Source: Polytrichum commune (lineage: Eukaryota; Streptophyta; Polytrichopsida; Polytrichales; Polytrichaceae). From it: a stretch of 64,000 nt of DNA. Made by a program: the position numbers and the translations under genes. Below the pieces are notes generated by a model. That model was given only the letters and a program-made list of their open reading frames with translations. It was not told the origin of the DNA and searched no databases. The stretch lies in the NCBI GenBank assembly GCA_950295325.1, contig OX485803.1, forward strand, positions 16,368,001 to 16,432,000, given 5' to 3'. Shown here in pieces: positions 38,505 to 48,478 of the stretch. Numbering within the stretch: the stretch's first letter is position 1; every line of letters begins with the position of its first letter.

Positions 38505-38887
38505 ATGCAAGAGGTAGATCAACATGAGACTAGTACACAATTGAGTGGAAGAAGGAAGAGACAAAAATGATTGTACTTCACAACAAAGAGAGTTCGAGAA
38601 CGAGCAAGCAGTATGAGGAAAAAATCTAACATTGTAGTGCAGAAATATATAGATGATTTAGCAGAAACACAAAAGAGTATAGATTTGAATGATTTGGACG
38701 AAGAAAGTGAAGAGGCAAGAGAAGAGGTTGATGGGGATGTATACAACAATACTGCGGATAAGAATGGAGTCCACAGTGATGCTGAAGAGGAAGAAAATGA
38801 GCAAATCAAGATGTATGAAGAAGATGACAACAACTCCCTGCACGGAAACGAAGAAGATGAAGATGAAGATGGAGACGAAATTTATTG
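38505..38887 (+). pseudogene. Acidic ORF divergent from the transposase
   Basis: From ATG 38,505 the frame reads through one TGA (after RRKRQK) into a basic stretch (TTKRVRERASSMRKKSN) and then a strongly acidic tail (EEDDNNSLHGNEEDEDED), ending at a GTAAGT donor at 38,888. Some 374 bp separate it from the transposase start on the other strand, so a shared bidirectional promoter is plausible. Family unknown; the basic-plus-acidic composition suits a nuclear or DNA-binding accessory protein, but that is inference. The tail is low complexity and gives no homology signal. Confidence 0.35.
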
Positions 38888-38984
38888 CGTAAGTATCTTT
38901 TGAGCATTTCATAGGAAATTACATATATTTGACATAACACAAATGCTATTGGAATTACAATTTGATGAGAGTAATAGTTAGCCA

Positions 38985-39350
38985 AATGGTAGAGCAAGCG
39001 CATTAATTTGTTGAAAGTAGAAACACTATATTCGGTAATCAGAGATTTTTTGATGATTTTGAGACTATTCAAGGACGTGGTTTCAAATTTGAGCCAATGT
39101 TAACAACATTAAAATACCACATGTATAACATTGGATATAATCATCAACATAAATGCATCAAAGTGAACAAAAAAATGAATCATACATGAAAACATATGTG
39201 TATAAAATGACAAATTGTTGCTAATGGAAAGGAAGATGTGGAGAATGATTGGAAATTGAATCTATTCAACGGGTTTGAAATACAAACATAATGGAAATAC
39301 CATTAATGTCTTGAAGACCTTCAAATAGAATGGATAACCAAGCACTATGC
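38985..39350 (+). pseudogene. Degraded continuation of the divergent gene
   Basis: Downstream of the donor at 38,888 a plus-strand frame gives protein-like stretches (FDDFETIQGRGFKFEPMLTT, then NDWKLNLFNGFEIQT) broken by several stops. It could be a later exon of the acidic ORF or a remnant of a second DNA-binding protein. Not assignable to a family. Confidence 0.25.
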
Positions 39351-39357
39351 TCTACCC

Positions 39358-40157
39358 CTACACACATTTAGGGAGTCCGTAGGCGTTTATAGTCCCACTA
39401 GTACGTCCCACTATATTTTTTCTTGTGGTCATGTCCTTATCTTTTACGGTGGCTTCTCTCTGTAATGCTCCAATGGCCTCTATAGCTTTGAAAATCTCCG
39501 GCCCGCAACTATAGCCAAGTTTGTTGACTGGCCTCGAATATGTGTCGTTCTTCAATATGTCCAAACGCGCTCCCGAATTGTACGAAGTGGTATTGTAGTG
39601 GAATACAAAGGCATCTGCAAGAGAAAATGTCTTGCACTTCTCCGGAGGGCCAAACAACAATCGGACTCGGAAGATGCAACCTTGAGTTGTGTGCGTCTCC
39701 AATGAAGAAGTCAAGGAGGGTCGGCCACCAAACGAGCGTGGAGCGACCTGTGAAACAATATCATAGACAGAGTGGAGTGGGTAAATTAAGGAGGGGCGGT
39801 TTGGGATGGGCGCTCGTAAAGTGCATAACATGCAGATGCAATAAAATGAGAGCAACGGTGAAAGAATAGGAGGGGACAAAGAAGGCTCTTGGCGGTGTTG
39901 TCGTCGATGAGGAGGGTGTTCTCCGGAGTTGGCCAGCTCCCGTGGGGGACTCCCTCCAATAGGGGGGCTTCTAGCCACAACCTGGACCTCAAGACCTTGA
40001 GGAAATGTTGCCCTCCGCCTCGACCACCAAACTTGGGCATTGGCACACCATTCTCGTCAATTAGCTCATCGCATACTTCTTGGCCGAGAACGAGGCAAGG
40101 GCTTGGGAGATCACAGATGAGCAACTTGAAAATGGGCACCGTGTTCTCCAAGACCAT
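39358..40157 (-). pseudogene. Possible captured host gene fragment, FCP1/HAD-like
   Basis: Minus-strand frames at 40,157-39,786 and 39,978-39,358 are less AT-rich than the surroundings. The first contains DENGVPMPKFGG, a region FLKVLRSRLWL and ENTLLIDDNTAKSL, reminiscent of the NTLLIDDSPYKAL motif of FCP1/NIF-type HAD phosphatases; the catalytic DxDxT motif is not present. The second contains DAFVFHYNTTSYNSGARLD and is not recognised. Capture of host gene pieces is common in MULEs (Pack-MULE behaviour). Assignment is tentative. Confidence 0.3.
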
Positions 40158-40409
40158 ACTTTATGCACAATATAAAGTATATCCACATTCAATTCTTAAA
40201 GTAGATTTTGGTAGCATATTTACGAACAACCGTTCGTAAATCAGTGTAATGTGTAATGTGTAAATCAACATTATGTATTTTTACGAATGTGTGTTTGCAA
40301 ATATGTATAGTGGTTTCGTTTATTTGCACAAACATAGATAAGATAGAAGTTAAGGTAGAAGTTAGCACCATGTTTTAAGAACATAAAATGTTCATAGTAA
40401 ACCAACCCA

Positions 40410-40830
40410 TCAAAAACTGACTAGTTGGTTGCGAATTGTCGAAAGGGCAAAAGAATGCTAGTTTACTAGTTGACGTCAAATTTGTCCCTAATGCAATTAG
40501 TTGTTAAAACGTCCACTAATTGGTTTTTTACTGTTTTACTACTGAGCAATTTATTCAGTAGTAGTAATTATTTGGTGTTAATAATTTAGTTGGTCAGATA
40601 ATGACTTGTTGGTCCAAAGTTATTAAATAGCATTGCATTTCTGTGACTAGTTGATCATTTTTTATGACCTCAGTGTGCCAGTTGGTCATGTATTGGATAA
40701 AGGGCAAAAACGCGTGAGGACAGCTAGTTGCAGTGTTTTGACAGGGTGGTAACCTACCAAGTTGACCCACCTAGTAGGTAGTTGTTTTGAGGTATATAAA
40801 GATTGTCCTAGAACCTTTTGGCTCTCTTAG
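40410..40830 (+). promoter_or_regulatory. Candidate promoter: TAGTTGGT-like repeats plus TATATAAA
   Basis: At least nine variants of (C)TAGTTGGTC or AGTTGACC lie in the same orientation between 40,418 and 40,780, followed by TATATAAA at 40,793-40,800. No open frame follows closely; the next structure downstream is the foldback starting at 41,191, so a transcript from here would run into it. Function is inference from layout. Confidence 0.35.
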
Positions 40831-41190
40831 TACACATATGTGAAGATAGCTTAGACTCTTAGAGAAGGTGTGTATGCTTGTAAGTTTAGACCTAGAAATG
40901 TGAGGCAGTCCAGACGGACAACAGTCTTGGAAAACAAGCAACAAAATGTTGAAAGAGGGATTTGAAGAGTAGATTCATTGTTGGCATTCTCCTATTACTG
41001 CTCTCCTTCTAAGATAACATAGTCCTTAGTGTTGGCAAGACAAAGGTGTTGAAGGTGTTATTGAAAATGTGCATTGGACAACTTGTCATGTAGGAACAAA
41101 GAATGCATTAGAAAGTAGAAAGGGTGGGTATGCGCGAACGTGACACTCATAGGAGACGTCTAGAGCAAATAGTTAGAATGACTTGAAAAA

Positions 41191-44038
41191 TGTACCATAG
41201 GTTGGTCGAAGCTTAGAAACGTTGGATCTGGATTCGGTTTGCGAAAACCACCTTTGACCAAAAACGTCAGCTAGTCATAAGGACCCGAAAACTCCACTAT
41301 AGGTTGTAGAAGGTTAGAGATGCCAGCTCTAAGCTTATATTATGGAAACAACATCTAAAAGTTGGCCATTCAGACCAAAAACGTGAGCTCGTAGGTAGTG
41401 TCAAAGACATATTTTTTAGCCTTAAACATAAGTTTAAGGCGATCATACGTCAAAGGAGTTTTCTAGAGATGCACTAGGTTGGGAGGTGTTTTTGCAAGGC
41501 TTAGAAATGACTAGCAACAAAAGAGTTAATGTAGCAAGGAAGGACTGCAAACACCCATTAACAATGGGCTTTCATATATACGTACTCCTATTCGCTATTG
41601 ATTATTGTAGCAGGGGGTGGTGCACATTTTCATTGTATGTAGCCAAGGTTTATGAGCATGCATTCGTAAACATGCAGCCCTTGGTTATTACGCCGAAGTT
41701 CACAATTGCATGTTCGTAAATATGGAACCTTTGTTGTTGGCCAACGTTTACAAACGCGCATTTGTAAATACTCGTCGAGGATTACGAACCCACGTTCGTA
41801 ACAGTGCAACACTTGGTTGATGAGCAGAAGTTTACGAAAATGTGGGCCGAGGTTTACGAACCCCCGTTCGTAAATATAACGGAGATTTACGAATGCCTGT
41901 TCGTAAATGTGGGCCGACGTTTACGAACGCCCGTTCGTAAAAGTCGGCGCACATTTACTAACTATGCAGCATTTGGTTGCTGCGCAAAAGTTTACGAAAA
42001 TGTGGGCCGAGGTTTACGAACGCCCGTTCGTAAAAGTCAGCGCACATTTACTAACTATGCAGCACTTGGTTGCTACGCAGAATTTTACGAAAATGTGGGC
42101 CGAGGTTTACGAACGCCCATTCGCAAATGTGGCGGAGATTTACGAATGCCCGTTCGTAAATGTGGGCCGAGGTTTACGAACTCCCGTTCGTAAAAGTCGG
42201 CGCACATTTATTAACTATGCAGCACTTGGTTGCTGTGCAGAATTTTACGAAAATGTGGGCCGAGGTTTACGAACGCCCGTTCGTAAATGTGGTGGAGATT
42301 TACGAACGCCCGTTCGTAAATGTGGCGGAGATTTACAAACGCCCGTTCGTAAATGTGGGCCCAGGTTTACGAACGCCCGTTCGTAAAAGTCGGCGCACAT
42401 TTAATAACTATGCAGCACTTGGTTGCTGCGCAGAATTTTACGAAAATGTGGGCCGAGGTTTACGAATGCCCGTTTGTAAATGTGGCGGAGATTTACGAAC
42501 GCCCGTTTGTAAATGTGGGCCGAGGTTTACGAACGCCCGTTCGTAAATGTGGCGGAGATTTACGAACGCCCGTTCGTAAAAGTCGGCGCACATTTACTAA
42601 CTATGCAGCACTTGGTTGCTACGCAAAATTTTACGAAAATGTGCGCCGAGGTATACGAACACCCGTTTGTAAATGTGGCGGAGATTTACGAACGCCCATT
42701 CGTAAATGTGGGCCGAGGTTTACGAACGCCCGTTCGTAAATATGGCGGAGATTTACGAACGCCTGTTCGTAAATGTGGGCGGAGGTTTACGAACGCCCGT
42801 TTGTAAAAGTCGGCGCACATTTACTAACTATGCAGCACTTGGTTGCTGCGCAAAATTTTACGAAAATGTGCGCCGAGGTTTACGAACACCCATTCGTAAA
42901 TGTGGCGGAGATTTACGAACGCCCGTTCGTAAATGTGGGCCGAGGTTTCCAACGCCCGTTCGTAAATGTGGCGGAGATTTACGAACGCCCGCCCGTTCGT
43001 AAATATGGCGGAGATTTACGAACGCCTGTTCGTAAATGTGGGCGGAGGTTTACGAACGCCTGTTTGTAAAAGTCGGCGCACATTTACTAACTATGCAACA
43101 CTTGGTTGCTGCGCAAAATTTTACGAAAATGTGGGCCGAGGTTTACGAATGCCTGTTCGTAAATGTGGGCCGAGGTTTACGAACGCCCGTTCGTAAATGT
43201 GGCGGAGATTTACGAACGCCCGTTCGTAACTGTGGCGGAGCAACATTTTCGTACACTTCTGCGCATCAGCCAAGTGCTGCATAGTTACGAACGTGCGTTC
43301 GTAAACGTCAGCGCACATTTAGGAACGGGCGTTCGTAAACCTCGGCCCACATTTTCGTACACTTCTTTGCAGCAATCAAGTGCTGCACAGTTACGAACGT
43401 GCGTTCGTAAACATCGGCTTACATTTACGAACGGGCGTTCGTAAACATCGGCGTACATTTACGAACGGGCGTTCGTAAATATCGGCCCACATTTTCGTAA
43501 GCTTCTGCGCAGCAACCAAGTGTTGCACAGTTACGAACGTGCGTTCATAAACCTCGGCCCACATTTATGAACGGGCGTTCGTAAACATCGGCCCACATTT
43601 TCGTAAACTTCTGCGCAGCAACCAAATGCTGCATAGTACGTATATATGAAAGCCCATTGTTAATGGGTGTTTGCAGTCCTTCCTTGCTACATTAATTTTT
43701 TTGTTGCTAGTCATTTCCAAGCCTTGCAAAAACACCTCCCAACCTAGTGCATCTCTAGAAAACTCCTTTGACGTATGATCGCCTTAAACTTCCGTTTAAG
43801 GCTAAAAAATATGTCTTGGACACTACCTACAAGCTCACGTTTTAGGTCTGAATGGCCAACTTTTAGATGTTGTTTCCATAATATAAGCTTAGAGCTGGCA
43901 TTTGTAACCTTCTACAACCTATAGTGGAGTTTTCGGGTCCTTATGACTAGCTAACGTTTTTGGTCAAAGGTGGTTTTCGCAAACTGAATCCAGATTCAAT
44001 GTTTCTAAGCTTCAAGCTTTCAACCAACCTATGGTACA
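41191..44038. repeat. Large foldback: 400-bp inverted arms around a palindrome array
   Basis: The left arm (41,191-41,590, starting TGTACCATAGGTTGG) is repeated in inverse orientation at 43,637-44,038 (ending CCAACCTATGGTACA) with high similarity. The interior also switches orientation at about 43,240. The whole 2.85 kb can fold on itself. It may be a nested foldback transposon; no target-site duplication is evident. Confidence 0.85.
41849..43620. repeat. Array of about 36 TTTACGAACG/CGTTCGTAAA palindromes
   Basis: Each unit is a 22-bp palindrome: arm TTTACGAACG, centre CC, arm CGTTCGTAAA. Units are separated by short linkers (TGTGGCGGAGA or TGTGGGCCGAGG), about 33-34 bp apart, and grouped in blocks with a longer linker (GGCGCACATTTACTAACTAT…TTGGTTGCTGCGCA). 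I count about 36. From 43,240 the linkers are inverted. Long open frames across the array are by-products of the period and not genes. Confidence 0.93.
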
Positions 44039-44099
44039 AATATAAATCACAAATCACAAATCAATGCATTTGTAGTATTGGTTCAAACATAGATGATGG

Positions 44100-45145
44100 T
44101 TGAGAGTTTACAAACGCACGTTCGTAAATCACAAATCAACGCATTTGTAGTATTGGTTGAAACATATATGGTGATTGAGAGTTTACAAACGCGCGTTCGT
44201 AAATCACAAATGAACGCATTTGTATTAATGATTCAATCACATGTGATGGCTAAGAGTTTACGAACGTGCGTTCGTAAATATCACCTGTGAGTATGGTCTA
44301 TGTATCTAGCAATATCCATAGATAGACATACATCTATGCATAGACCCAAACAATATATCATAGTGATATACGAACGTGCGTTCGTAAATACCACCTATGA
44401 GTATGGTCTATGTGTCTAGGAACATCCATAGATGGACATACATCTATGCATAGAGCCAAACAATATGTCATGGTGATATACGAACGCACGTTCGTAAAGA
44501 TATGACCCAAGGCCTTATGAACGGTCGTTTGTAAATACCACCTGTGAATATGGTCTATGTATCCAAACAACATCCATACATAGACACATCTATGCATCGA
44601 CCCAAATATGATGATGATATATGATACAAGTCTGTCATGATGATATACGAATGGGCATTCATAAAGATACCTACCAAAGCTTTACGAACGGCCATTCGTA
44701 TGGAGTATACCAATCCAATTGCCCCAAATACCCATATGATGGCATACGTTTTGCGAAAATACATCCGTAAAGTACCACAATTATTACAGTCTAAATTTTA
44801 TTTGCCATAAAAAATACAACATGTGACATACGCGTGGCCGTTCATAAAGATACCCTCCTGGAATATGTATAGGGAGGTATACGAACGCCCATTTGTATAT
44901 CCCAAGTCGTATTTTTTTGTATTTTGGGCCTATAATCGATGACATACATTGTGTCGACTGTGTATGCGACTAATATTTTTTAAATCCATATCATTCAGTT
45001 TTTTTCATATGCATGTATAATGTTCTTTGACACCAATGTGAATATATGTATCGTGTGATCTTTAACATCATGTGTTGTTTGTCCCATGCACATTTGATCA
45101 TGAAATGGGATGTGCTTTACGACCGCGCGTTCGTGAACATATGTG
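44100..45145. repeat. Dispersed copies of the same palindrome outside the foldback
   Basis: The arms ACGAACG/CGTTCGTAA recur in looser units of about 60-130 bp (44,107, 44,190, 44,258, 44,367, 44,480, then more degraded to about 45,135) with centres GT, GC or CA. Linkers include repeated ACATCCATAGATAGACATAC-like sequence. An isolated copy also lies left of the foldback at 40,219-40,240. Confidence 0.8.
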
Positions 45146-45956
45146 AAAATCATGTCTTGTATTGATGTAGAACCATGTCCATGGTTACTTAACAAATCAT
45201 TTCAACGCCTTCTAAAGATAATAAATAACACCATGTGATGCCCATGTTTATTGGAATGGAAAAATAAGGATTATTTGCACCTGACCATGGATTGTTTGGA
45301 ACACATGTTCGTGTTTATTTATGAGGTTCTCCAATGGTATCCCAACACCTACTTTTTAATGTCCACAATGCGAGCGTGTCTTTGGTTTGCTAGTCATTAT
45401 TGTCTCTTTAGTTGGAAAATGTATGTATTTCAGGTCATATATACTCACATATAGTGTGTCCACTCTTATTTGCATAGCATCGGTTATGCGGTTGTCCATT
45501 CCATGGTTGTTTTTTAGGTGTGATGGTAGTGGATGTAGTAGATAGTGCCTTTGTGTTGTCGACATATGCATCGTCTTTAGATAATGAATGTGAACTCTCT
45601 TCCCGATCGGTTGACAATATTAACGGGACAATCGTGGTGGGTGTGTTTGTGGATACATCTTTCGGTGGACATAACATAGGTTGGAATTAGTGTGAAAATA
45701 GGGGCATTGTATAGACTTGGTTGTATTGCGGCTACATTCAAACTTATTTTAAATAAGTTTGGGATATGCCATCTAATTCAATAAGACCTTTCCATATGGG
45801 ATGCGCATCCTAGACTCTATAATGACATAAAACCATTTTTTGGGAGATTTGATTGTTATTTTCCATGTGAAGTTCATGTTTTGATCACGATATTTAAAAT
45901 TACTATATTTAGTAATGTGAATATTCTTTGCGTACAAACTTATGAACTATCATTTT

Positions 45957-45990
45957 CCCAATGTTCCCAATGTTCCCAATGTTCCCATTA
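45957..45990. repeat. CCAATGTTC tandem microsatellite
   Basis: Four tandem copies of the 9-bp unit CCCAATGTT. Confidence 0.85.
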
Positions 45991-46199
45991 TAATGTATGC
46001 TCACAATATTGGCATCCCAAACTATGGGTGAATTTGATTTTGAGACTTTCCAACGTCTCCGATTAACGAATATAGTGTTTAGATAATTTTATTAAAAAGT
46101 TATTAAGAAGGATCTACGCACACTTGCATAGGAAAGCCTTCTATGTATCCAACCTATGTAATTTCATGCCTAACCACTAGCTCATTAGGGGATAGCACC

Positions 46200-46275
46200 A
46201 GTCAATGCAACAAACCGGATTCGAACCCCGGTTAGTGCAGACCGAAACATCAGTCTTTTTAGACTACTCGCATCC
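46200..46275 (-). other. tRNA-like B box (possible SINE or tRNA relic)
   Basis: On the minus strand 46,227-46,217 reads GGTTCGAATCC, an exact RNA polymerase III B-box, inside an AACCGG/CCGGTT stem. No acceptor stem or anticodon arm can be folded around it, so it is not called as a tRNA gene. Confidence 0.3.
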
Positions 46276-46449
46276 ACAGGTGGATGTCTCAAATCCTTTT
46301 GCACACAGTTATATTCAATTCGCGAAGGTATATGATCGCTTCTAGCTAGTCTACTATGAGTAACGACAAATACGTTTAAGAGTCCAGAAGGTATTAACAG
46401 GACTGCAAATTTCATACCCTTTCCCGGTGTATGAAAATAGAAACACGTA

Positions 46450-47340
46450 TGAGGACCGGATAGCGTATTGGCGGTACCGCCAATACCATATCCGGTATGA
46501 GAGTGGAAATATGTAGGAGGGCCCCCAGGGTATTGGCGGTACCGCCACAACCCCCCGTGTATGATAGTGGATACACGTATGAAAGCCCCAGGGGTATTGG
46601 CGGTACCTGCCACTATTATTTTGGGTATGAGAGGGGAAATACGAAGGAGATCCCGAAGGGTATTGGCGGTACCGCCAATACCCCCCGGGTTTTAAAATGA
46701 AAACATGTATGAAGGCCCCAACGGTATTGGTAGTGCCCCCAACACCCCCCCCCCCCCCACGGCCACAGTGGGTATGGAAATATATATACGTATGTGGTCT
46801 CACGGGTATTGGTGGCATCACCAATACCCACCGGGTATGAAAGAAGAAATATGTTAGAGGTCTAAGGGGTATTGGCGGCACCGTCAATACCCCTTCGGGT
46901 ATGAAGGAAGAAATACGTATGCGGTCCAAGGGGTATTGGCGGCACCGCCAATACCCCTTCGAGTATGAAGGAAGAAATACGTATGTGGTCCAAGGGGTAT
47001 TGGCGGCACCGCCAATACCCCCTCGGGTATAAAGAAGGAAATACATATGGGGTCTAATGGGTATTGGCGGCACCGCCAATACACCCTCGGGTATAAAGGA
47101 GGAAATACGTCTATGGTCTAAGGGGTATTGGCGGCACCGCCAATACCCCCTCGGGTATGAAAGAGGAAGCATGTACAAGGGCTTGGGGATATTGGCGGTG
47201 CCGCCAATACCCCTCAGGGTATGGGAGAGGTTATGCATTAGAAAATACCAAGGGTATTGGCGGTATCGCTAATATCCCTAAGGCCTAAAGTTGTGATGTT
47301 TGTGAAGATATTGGCGGTGCCGCCGATACCATCCGGGTAG
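46450..47340. repeat. Second palindrome array, GGTATTGGCGG/CCGCCAATACC, about 66-bp period
   Basis: About 14 units of a 24-bp palindrome (arms GGTATTGGCGG and CCGCCAATACC around a CA, TA or TG centre) separated by about 42 bp of linker (type CGGGTATGAAGGAAG…ATACGTATG). Two further single copies lie at 47,719 and 47,826. The sequence is unrelated to the first array. Minus-strand open frames across it (for example 46,354-47,238) are period by-products. Confidence 0.92.
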
Positions 47341-47937
47341 GAAAACTCAAAGTATTTTTGGGTAAGCACTGTGCTCATCCAAATGTAAATTTTTATCCAA
47401 TAAGATTCATTCGTAAAAAAACTCTGATAGACAAGGTAGGAAACCCTAAGTTCAGTTCTTTTTCGGTGGCTGAACATTGAGAAGAGTGGCAAGCCGTGGT
47501 GGTAGTAGGAAGGTGGTGGAAGAAGATATTAGGTGTCGCGGATTGTCGGAAGGTCGGATGTAACAAAGTATGAGGTGATTATCTTCATTTGTATATGTAT
47601 GTATTGTGTATTCTGAAAATGCATATGCAAAGTTATTTTCGAGCTTAAAAACGTGTGTTTGTAATCTGTACAAGTATATGTTGTTATAATCTGTATTGAC
47701 AAATGAGTTTGTATTTGAGGGTATTGGCGGTGTGGCCAATACCCCTGTAAGAACGAAATATTGAAGGACTGAATGCTTTGATAGCATAATGAAGAACCAA
47801 TTCTACTGTGTATCAACAGTCTGAGGATATTGGCGGCACAGCCAATATACCAAAGACTGTGTGTATATGCATGTTGGTGTGAATATGAGTGTATGAATGT
47901 CTATGTTTTTGTCTGTGTGTGTTTGTGTTTGTGTTGT

Positions 47938-47982
47938 TTGTGTTTGTATGTGTGTGTGTGTGTGTGTTTTTTTTTTTTTTTG
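47938..47982. repeat. GT/T microsatellite
   Basis: A run of GT repeats followed by a T tract, 5' of the methyltransferase-like gene. Confidence 0.8.
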
Positions 47983-48478
47983 TTAGTCCGAAATTGGTAG
48001 ATTTGAATTTTAAGTGGTGAATTTTTAAAATTACAAGAACACCTTAGATTACGTTGAAAAAAAATAAATGTATACATTTAAATCATTCCAGTAGACATGA
48101 TTTTTTGTGAAATTTAAAACTTGAATTTGGATTTTTAGGAATTTTCCAAAGTCTACTGTTTTTGTGGGGTTGAAGATTTGTAATCTAATGTACCCCCTCG
48201 GTACATTCTAGAATTTGTTTTATGCAGTGTTTTTTTCAACTAGGCAACTTTGAAGGTCCATAAAAATTGAAGATTGTGATGAAAAATTATAAAATAAATA
48301 CGATCAGATTCATTTTGTTTGGCTCTACAACTTGTTCATTTAATGTTTTTTCATATGAGCTCATTTTTTATATTTAAAAATTTGTTGAAGTTCAACATAA
48401 GAAGTTCTTTGTTGTTTTGAATTTAGTTGAGGTGATCAACAATTTGTGTTTTGACAAGTTTCTTCATCTTTATTGCAG

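Noticed and set aside
41804..43444. Several overlapping plus-strand open frames rich in VYERPFVN and RTPVRK
   Set aside because: Translations of the palindrome array; no unique sequence, no start context.
46200..46275. tRNA gene on the minus strand
   Set aside because: Exact B box but no foldable acceptor or anticodon arm.
46185..47238. Minus-strand open frames of up to 294 residues
   Set aside because: Translation of the 66-bp palindrome array.
41849..47340. CRISPR array
   Set aside because: Regular palindromic repeats, but the linkers are themselves repeats, there are no unique spacers or cas genes, and the context is plant nuclear.
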